NCBI RefSeq assembly: GCF_003255815.1
Contig: NC_037669.1
Location: forward strand, 124,900,634 to 124,964,633
Source: Theropithecus gelada
Lineage: Eukaryota > Chordata > Mammalia > Primates > Cercopithecidae
Length of the DNA: 64,000 nt
Direction: 5' to 3'
Shown: in pieces, positions 56,801-64,000 of the stretch
How positions within the stretch are numbered: the first letter of the stretch is position 1
Layout: each line of letters opens with the position of its first letter
Made by a program: the position numbers and the translations under genes
Notes under the pieces: generated by a model
The model's database searches: none
What the model saw: only the letters and a program-made list of their open reading frames with translations
Told to the model about the DNA's origin: nothing

Positions 56801-59399
56801 GTATTTCATATATGTAGTTATCACTGTACCTGGATAAATATATATGCATACATACACATGCATATATATATTTCTTAAAAGGGTCGTTCCTAGGGGAAAA
56901 ACCAGGGCATCCTGTTATCAATATTTTTTAAAGCTCTCCAAATGCTTCTGATGTACAGCAGGGGATAAAAAACATTATCTGAACAAATAAAGGCTTTTTA
57001 AAATAATAAACAAAAGTAGTAACTTCGCTTGCAAAAATATAATTTGTGGAATTTTTTGAGCAAGTTTTCAAAGAGAAAAATTACCTGACATTTTTACTCA
57101 TTAATATCATGTCTGTACTGTTGTTGTGGAGACCTACTCCAATTCACATTTCTGTTTAAAATGAGAAAATAAGATCCAATAAGTGTATTTAATTTATAAT
57201 CAAAATTCTAAATATTAGTCATAGCTAACCTTTAAAGCTTGATAAATTGTAGCTGTATGATGTGTGTTATTGAAGTATTTATGGATATTATGCTATAATT
57301 AAATCAAAACCCAATTAAAATTTCTAGGATTTTTTGCTTTTAATAATGCTGAAAAATCCAAGTTTGTGTCTTAGCTTCTGAAGCACATTTCTGTTGTGAA
57401 TAGCCTGCAAGTGTAGATTTTTATTTGAAGGAAGAAAGAACTAACAGATAGATGGAGAAGCAGCAGCAACAATACCATCTGTGAATCTTTTTAACTTCTT
57501 TGCTTAAAGTTTGGACTCATTAACTAGAATGTGCTCTTCAACTTTGATTTTTAAAAGTGTGACAGGTGGGAAATCCAAACTGTTTCATTTATTGCACAGT
57601 TTGAGATGCTGAAATGAGAAGTGACATTTGGAATAAGTTCAGTGTCATGACCCCTTTCAGGATACAATTTATGAGTCTGTGAATGCACATGTGAATAATA
57701 CCAAGCAAGTTATCACTGCGTCTGGATAAATATGACTTACTCAAAAAAATGAGAAGTAGACACAAACCAGCACATCCTAATTATTTTCAAGTTTATGTAT
57801 GTGTCACATAGAAATGTTGAACATATAAAAATGCCAAATGAGGCAAAGTTAGATTTTTTTAAAAGCCTCGAATATTTTGTCAAGAATATTATTATCCTAG
57901 GATATATGTTTTGCAAGAAGAGCTTTTAAAATTTAAATTAAGTTTTTAATTAAATAAACCAAAATGTAACTACTTTTATAAGCCATTTGCAGAACACCAT
58001 CACTTTAGCATAAAAATCCATGCTTGTATATAAACAGGATATCATTTTAGAATAGGTAAAATAAATATGTTAAACAAGACAAACCTATTAAAATATGAAA
58101 GATACTGGTAAGTAGGAAATTTAGTTTACACGTGGGGGCAGGGAATGAGCACAGGTTTATTTCATACAGTCATAGATCACTTTCTGCTTCTCAGATTGAG
58201 TAGGGAATTCACAAGTGTTCATCATGTTAAACATTACAAATTGCATAATTGTTACAATATTTTATATGTTTCAATTAGTCTACTTAGTAGATAAGAGAGT
58301 AAACTTTCACCTTTGGAAAGATGCATTAGGTTTACTTTTCCATATTTTTTTCTTGCTAAGTGCAGCTAAAAGCACTGGAAATTATACAAAAAAAAAAAAA
58401 AAAAAAAGAAGACACTGGAATGTGGAAATAAGAAAGTAGACCAGCTAGGGACCTCAGGACCTGAAAAATAACAAAATAGTGAATTCTATGGGTTTTCATT
58501 TTACCTCATCTATCCTGGCCATGATACTAGGGAAAGCAGGAACTCAGAAACAGCAATGAAAACAAAAGTCCACAAAACATAGTCTTTCTAGGAAAAGAAA
58601 AATGCCTGGCAAGACAGAAAACCATTCTACTCCAGACAAACACCACAGAAAAAACCAATGATCCTGCTTCCCACCAGCAAAAGCTGAGTGAATTGCCTAG
58701 ATTCCCCTCTCAGAAGATTGTCAAAGATTGGAAATACTGGACACACACACACACACACCCCCCCACACTACTTGGTGTGTCAGAGAAAGCCAAGTGGGAA
58801 ATTGGGAGTTTCATCCATGCTGGTTGATAACAAGCTCTCTTCCACCTTTAGTGTCCATGGAGAACATGTGGGGAATCCAATTTCACTTCCACTGGGCAGT
58901 AACATTATTAAGTCACCACTACCCAATCTGTTGGAGGTATCTGAAGAGGCCAGTACTTTCCCCATTGCCTAGTAGTAATGAGATGACCCCTTACCGTGTC
59001 AATGGAGATGATATTGGAACAGTGAATAGGCACTTCTACTGTTCCTAGCCAGGGAATTATCACTGGAGGTCAAGTTGGTCACTTTACCCAGCAGTAATGA
59101 GTTCAAGTAAAAAACCTGGACATCCACTCTCACCTGTCATTAGCAAAACAGCACTCCCTTTGAAAGTCAGCATGATATCAGAGGAGACTTAATAAAGTAT
59201 AACCTTTGAATAAGACATAGAGTCTCACAATATATTGCCCACAATATTAAGGATTCAACCAAAAATCACTTATGATAACAAAAACCAGGAAAAATTCAAT
59301 TGGAATTAAAAAAAAGATGATCAAAAATATACCAACAAGATGACACAGATGTGTCAATGAATAGTTACATATATGCTTGAAATAAATGATAAAATAGGA
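56801..59399. other. Mostly unassigned stretch, possibly old L1 5' sequence at its right
   Basis: Contains a 21-base poly-A (58386-58406) and a (CA)n/C run (58740-58768). From about 58440 the sequence may already belong to the ancient L1M/HAL1-like element that is clearer from 59400, but I cannot align it with confidence. Confidence 0.4.
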
Positions 59400-60449
59400 A
59401 ATCAAACCAGTGAATAAAGAACTAAAGAATAACCAAATGGAAATTTAGAAAAATAAAATAACTTTTTAAAATCAATTGTTGTGGCCAAAAAAAAAAAAAC
59501 AAAAACAAAAAACAAAACAAAAAAAAACAGCGGAAAAAGAAGAAATAATCTGTGAACATGAAGAATATACACTAGAAAGTCTCTAATCTGAACAACTGAA
59601 AGTAGAATACAAAACACCATAAAAAGAGTCTCAGAGAAAAATGGAACTTTAATAAAAATCCATGTCATTGGGTTCCTGGAAAAAGAAGAAAAGGTTGGCA
59701 TGGCTAGAAAATATGAACAAGGAAATATAAACAAAATGCCCCAAATTTTATGAAAGGCATAAGCTTATAGATTCAAGAAGTTGAGTGATCCCTAAAACAA
59801 TATGAACACCAAGCAACCTACACTAAGGTTCATAATATTCAAATTTACGAAAACGAAAGACAAAGGAAAAGAAAGCAGGATAAGAAATGACATTTTACTT
59901 ATAGGATAAAACAATTTAGACAATTTTCCATCAGAAGCATACAGGTCAGCTTAAAGAAATACATCTTTTTCAATGCAGAAAAATAAAGACTGTCAACTAC
60001 AAATTCTATAACCAATGAAAATATCTTATAGGAATGAAGGAATAATAAAGACATTCTCAGATTAAACGACAGTAAGAAAATTTGTTACCATCAGACTGAG
60101 CATAAAAAAAAATAGCTAAAGGAATTTTCCTGAATATAAAGAAAATAATCAGTGAATGATGATTGTAACATCAGGAAGAAAGGAAGAACAAAGGAAAGAG
60201 TGCAAATGCAGGTAAGTCAATAAACTTTTCTTGTTTTCTTGTCTTCTTGAGTTTTCTAAGTTATGCTTGGTTGTTAAAGCAAAAATTGTAATACTCTCTG
60301 ATGTGGTTCTAAATCATAAAAAAATGATAATTATGAACAGGTAAAGATAAAGGAAGTAAAATTGCTAAACTTCACTCAACTGATAAAATGTTGACGTAGG
60401 TAGAATATTTAAGTTATGTATGTATTGTGTAATACCAAAAGCAATCACT
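59400..60449 (+). mobile_element. Ancient L1M/HAL1-like element, left part
   Basis: Sense landmarks of an old L1M or HAL1 (half-L1) element: 'gtcattgggttcctggaaaa', 'tatagattcaagaagttgag', 'ttccatcagaagcatacagg', 'gactgtcaactacaaattct', 'aagacattctcagattaaac' and 'gaaaatttgttaccatcaga'. Heavily mutated with no long frame. It is interrupted at 60460 by a younger L1PA and resumes at 61627. It includes the A/CAAAA tract at 59489-59527. Confidence 0.65.
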
Positions 60450-60459
60450 AAAAAACCTA
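60450..60459 (+). repeat. Left TSD of the L1PA insertion
   Basis: 'aaaaaaccta' recurs at 61617-61626 after the L1 tail. The older L1M sequence reads through when the insertion is removed, which supports this short duplication. Confidence 0.7.
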
Positions 60460-61616
60460 ATGTAAAACCCGAAACCATAAAATTCCTACAAGAAAACCTA
60501 GACAATACCATTCAGGACGTAGGCATGGGCAAGGACTTTATGACTAAAACACTAAAAGCAATGGCAACAAAAACCAAAACTGACAAATGGGATCTAATTA
60601 AACTGAGGAGCTTCTGCACAGCAAAAAAAAACTAACATCAGAGTGAACGGGCAACTTAAAGAATGGAAGAAAATATTTGCAATCTATCCATCTGACAAAA
60701 GGCTAATATCCAGAATCTACAAGGAATTTAAACAAATTTACAAGAATAAAACAAACAACCCCATCAAAAGTGAGCAAAGGTTATGAACAGACACTTTCAA
60801 AAGAAGACATTTATGTGATCAAGAAACATGAACAAAAGATCATCATCACTGGTCATTAGAGAAATGCAAATCAATACCACAATGAGATACCATCTCAAGC
60901 CAGTTAGAATGGTGATCATTAAAAAGTCAGGAAACAAAAGATGCTGGAGAGGATGTGGAGAAATAGGAACGCTTTTACACTGTTGGTGGGAGTGTAAAGC
61001 AGTTCAACCATTGTGGAAGACAGTGTGGCGATTCCTCAGGGATCTAGAACCAGAAATATCACTTGATCCAGCAATCCCATTACTGGGTATATATCCAAAG
61101 GATTATAAAACATTCTACTATAAAGACACATGCACACGTATGTTTATTTGCAACAGCAAAGACTTGGAACCAACCCAAATGTCCATCAATGATAGACTGG
61201 ATTAAAGAAAATGTGGGACGTGTACATCATGGAATATTATGTAGCCATAAAACATGTTGAGTTCATGTCCTTTGCAGGAACATAGATGAAGCTAGAAACC
61301 TACATTCTCAGCAAACTAACACAGGAACAGAACACCAAACACTGCATGTTCTCACTTATGTGGGAGTTGAACAATGAGAACACATGAACACAGGGAGGGG
61401 AACATCACACACTGGGGCCTCTCAGTTGGTGGAGGGCTAAAGGTGGAATAGCTTTAGAAGAAATACCTAATATATGTGACGGGTTGATGGGTGAAGCAAA
61501 CCACCTTGGCACGTGTATACCTATGTAACAAATCTGCACGTTCTACACATGTATCCCAGAACTTAAAGTATAATTTAAAATAAATAAATAAATAAATGAA
61601 AACAAAAAATAAAAAT
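60460..61616 (+). mobile_element. 5'-truncated L1PA with 3'UTR and A-rich tail
   Basis: Sense L1 from the ORF2 C-terminal part ('gaaaacctagacaataccat', 'gacaaatgggatctaattaa', 'gagaaatgcaaatcaatacc', 'ttactgggtatatatccaaa') into the 3'UTR ('gcatgttctcacttatgtgg', 'gacgggttgatgggtgaagc', 'acacatgtatcccagaactt') and an AAAT-rich tail. A 125-codon remnant of ORF2 (60828-61205) stays open and includes the conserved 'CWRGCGEIGTLLHCWWECK' region; this cysteine-rich C-terminal part is needed for retrotransposition in active L1s. Mid-age L1PA; dead copy. Confidence 0.95.
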
Positions 61617-61626
61617 AAAAAACCTA

Positions 61627-61691
61627 TAAAAATAAATACACTAGTAACACACTGTGGGGATTTCAAAATGAAGATTTAATAATGTCAAATA
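61627..61691 (+). mobile_element. Ancient L1M/HAL1-like element, middle piece
   Basis: Short continuation of the old element between the L1PA and the Alu. Confidence 0.45.
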
Positions 61692-61985
61692 GGCCAGGCA
61701 CAGTGGCTCACTCCTGTAATCTCAGCACTTTGAGAGGCTGATGTGGGCAGATCATGAGGTCAGGAGATGAGAGACCACCCTGACCAACATGGCTAAACCC
61801 TGTCTCTAACAAAATACAAAAAATTGGCCGGGCGTGGTGGCGGGCGCCTGTAGTCCCAGCTACTCGCAAGGCTGAGGCAGGGGAATCGCTTGAACCCGGG
61901 AGGCGGAGTTGCAGTGAGCCCAGATCGCGCCATTGCACTCCAGCTTGGTGACAGTGCGAGACTCCGTCCTAAAATCTAAAATAAA
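61692..61985 (+). mobile_element. AluS-type SINE
   Basis: Plus-strand Alu from 'ggccaggcacagtggctcac' to 'gcgagactccgtcctaaaat', with a weak A-rich tail of AAAAT units to about 61992. Divergence is consistent with AluS. No convincing TSD found. Confidence 0.92.
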
Positions 61986-61992
61986 ATAAAAA

Positions 61993-62610
61993 GTCAACAT
62001 ACAGGAAGGCAAGAAAAAGAGAACAAAACATAGAAAAAAAAATGGAGGAGACACGACAAAATAACATGAGAGACTGTCTAAAAAAATATCAAGTAAAAGA
62101 TAGATTTGCAGGTTGGATTAAAGAATGAAAAACATGACCCAATTACATGAATAAAAAATAATAGACTATTGATATCTTTACCATCTTGGTTGGATCTCGA
62201 GGGTGTTATGCTGAGTGGAAATAACCAACATTAAACAGTAACAACATCTCATTTTGAGTGCCTGAATTCTAGTCAATATGCAAAATCCAATCAAAACAAT
62301 TGTAATCAACATTTTTGAGATAAACAACAAATTAGTGATTACATATAGTAGTATAGAGGTAGAGGTGATGGGATAATTCTGCATTTAAATTGTGGTGGTG
62401 GTTATACAAACCTACATAATGGATAAAATGTCATACTTGCATGTTTTACCCAGGAGTTTCTTCATTTTGATATTGTACTACAGTTATAGAAAATATAACA
62501 ATTTAAAAATACTGATTGAAATGTTCAGGGAACCTCTCTGTACTATATTTGCAACACTTCTTGTGTTTCTATATTTATTACAATATAAAAATACTATTAA
62601 AAGGAAAACA
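61993..62610 (+). mobile_element. Ancient L1M/HAL1-like element, right part and 3' end
   Basis: Continues the old element: 'aggcaagaaaaagagaacaa', 'gcaggttggattaaagaatg', then its 3'UTR 'gatgggataattctgcattt', 'ttgtggtggtggttatacaa', 'tttgatattgtactacagtt' and 'acctctctgtactatatttg'. The short distance from coding-like sequence to 3'UTR suggests a HAL1-type or internally deleted element. Confidence 0.7.
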
Positions 62611-63624
62611 TAAAATTATTGTCTTAAAATGATGAGAGATAATGACACAATTGAAAATAATAAATGTGCCTAAAGAATAAAAAGTTATACTGAGTAAAAA
62701 GTAAAAATAAAAAAAAATTAAGATTAATTACTGGCAAACAAAATAAGATGTAGAGAGTATCAGAGGTGATTCAAGAAAATAAAAATGTGGAAAGGTGAGT
62801 AGTCAAGGGTTTTCATGTGTTTTGTATTGTTTGCCATGAGGACTGATCACGTTCAGAGTAAAAATAATAATAGCAACAATGTCAACTCAAAAATGTTTCA
62901 ATATTTTTACCTGTTAGTTTCTGGTAAATTAATGTGCTAGGCACAGCTTAATTGTGTTATTATAAATTAAAAATGATTGATTATACTTTAAACAGCTATA
63001 TGCACAATTTTGCTCTTTCTCAGATTCTAATAATTAAATATTTTTATTTAGAGAATGTTACAGTATAAGTTTTATAAATTCTTGACTATCCAGAATTTTT
63101 AAAATTGCCTGCTTTTATGATACTATAATTAATTGTTAAGCAATTACATGTATAACTTCGTATACTGCCTTGTTCTCAAAATGATTAAAATGATCACTGA
63201 TGTTTCTATTTTCACAAAGTCAGAAAATAATCAGCTGTGATTTACAAATACCTTCAGAAAATTTTTTCTTAATAGCAACCTCTTTAAAATCATAGTAATT
63301 TTGACAAATGTCCTCCAAATGTAATTGTTTTATACATAGCAATGCTATTCAGTGGGTTGCTTCAGTTTGTTAATGAGGTCTGGACTTTCAACTGGTTATC
63401 TCCTATTTATCATCAGCTACATTACTTACAATGAAATATCTAGTAACTGTATTACATTACTGATTTTTTTCCCTAAAGCTAAAGTAAGCAGTAAGTAATT
63501 GCTTTAGATGTTCAAGTTGAAACCACTTGAGAAGTTTTATGATATTAAATTTTGGATATTTTTTATTATTAAATAGCTATAGCATTAAAGAAGATAAGGA
63601 AAAAATACTTTCTGAAATGGTGGC
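62611..63624. other. Unassigned stretch
   Basis: About 1 kb AT-rich DNA before the last L1. No named element. Confidence 0.45.
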
Positions 63625-63936
63625 CATGGTATTTCTAATTCTAGATCCTTGAGGAATCACCACACTGTCTTCCACAATGGTTGAACTAGTTTACAGTCCC
63701 ACCAACAGTGTAAAAGTGTTCCTATTTCTCCACATCCTCTCCAGCACCTGTTGTTTCCTGATTTTTTAACGATTGCCATTCTAACTGGTGTGAAATGGTA
63801 TCTCATTGTGGTTTTGATTTGCATTTCTTTGATGGCGAGTGATGATGAGCATTTTTTCATGTGTTTGTTAGCTGTATGAATGTCTTCTTTTGAGAAGTGT
63901 CTGTTCATATCCTTTGCCCACTTTTTGATGGGGTTG
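63625..63936 (-). mobile_element. L1PA ORF2 segment, inverted 5' part
   Basis: Antisense ORF2 C-terminal part: 'atggtatttctaattctaga', 'ccaccaacagtgtaaaagtg', 'catcctctccagcacctgtt', 'ggtatctcattgtggttttg' and 'cactttttgatggggttg'. It is followed directly by sense L1 that lies further 3' in the element. Confidence 0.94.
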
Positions 63937-64000
63937 CTGGGGATATACCCAAAGGATTATAAGTCATGCTGCTATAAAGATACATGCATTTTTTATTTTA
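63937..64000 (+). mobile_element. L1PA ORF2 segment, non-inverted 3' part (cut by window end)
   Basis: 'ctggggatatacccaaagga' and 'catgctgctataaagataca' are sense L1, resuming about 20 L1 bases beyond where the inverted segment stops. The last dozen bases ('ttttttatttta') no longer follow the consensus clearly. The 3' end lies outside the window. Confidence 0.85.

Noticed and set aside
58728..59048. Overlapping frames of 94 and 106 codons as a small gene
   Set aside because: Two frames of the same strand and one antisense frame are open together, starting in a CA/C simple tract. No recognisable product.
60828..61205. Open ORF2 fragment as a functional protein
   Set aside because: It is an isolated C-terminal L1 ORF2 remnant in a 5'-truncated copy without a promoter or the reverse-transcriptase domain.
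1..64000. A previously undescribed genetic system
   Set aside because: All supported features belong to known repeat classes, one pseudogene and one structural rearrangement. No novel gene set or RNA element could be supported from the sequence.

Overview
The window reads as ordinary primate nuclear DNA, AT-rich and intergenic or deeply intronic. I found no protein-coding exon, CpG-island promoter, tRNA, rRNA or other functional RNA gene that I could support. Everything I can name is a retrotransposon, an LTR, a DNA-transposon relic, a processed pseudogene, a simple repeat or a segmental rearrangement. Three young Alus (8104-8401, 15120-15427, 20539-20866) share a set of diagnostic bases that I associate with the AluYR subfamilies of Old World monkeys: 'ctcaagcctg' near the 5' end, and 'gatccggccac' or 'gtggcc(a/g)gatctcagctc' in the right arm. 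Together with primate L1PA and AluS elements this points to a cercopithecid monkey (macaque, baboon or a relative) rather than human.

Layout. 1-2 kb holds an L1 whose 5' half is inverted. 2.5-8 kb has an MLT1 fragment, two Alus and AT-rich unique DNA. 8.1 kb has a young AluYR with a perfect 16-bp target-site duplication (TSD). 11-13.1 kb has a MaLR 3' end (internal sequence plus LTR) and a 5'-truncated L1. 13.9-18.4 kb has three Alus, old L1M pieces and an L2 carrying a 41-bp triplication. 19.8-21.8 kb is a processed pseudogene of the La protein (SSB), split by an AluYR. 23.1-23.9 kb is a solo ERV1-type LTR with a 4-bp TSD. 24.4-25 kb is an old LTR-like repeat. 26.355-29.826 kb is a large, nearly perfect inverted repeat: two 1,438-bp arms and a 596-bp spacer. 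30-34.4 kb has an Alu, a compound microsatellite, an old inverted L1 and a short L1 tail with a TSD. 36.2-40.6 kb has MLT1 LTRs and an old LTR-like element carrying a GATA microsatellite and split by an inverted L1. 44.9-56.8 kb is sparse, with MLT1, L2, hAT, nested MIRs and an MST LTR. 58.4-62.6 kb is an old L1M/HAL1-like element interrupted by an L1PA and an Alu. The window ends inside another inverted L1.

The most notable structure is the inverted repeat centred at about 28,090. Its arms align without a gap by coordinate arithmetic, and I found four mismatches, all in the outermost 223 bp. The second pattern is that four separate L1 insertions of different ages show the 5'-inverted (twin-priming) arrangement. 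I saw no evidence of a new enzymatic or genetic system; the interest here is structural and evolutionary.
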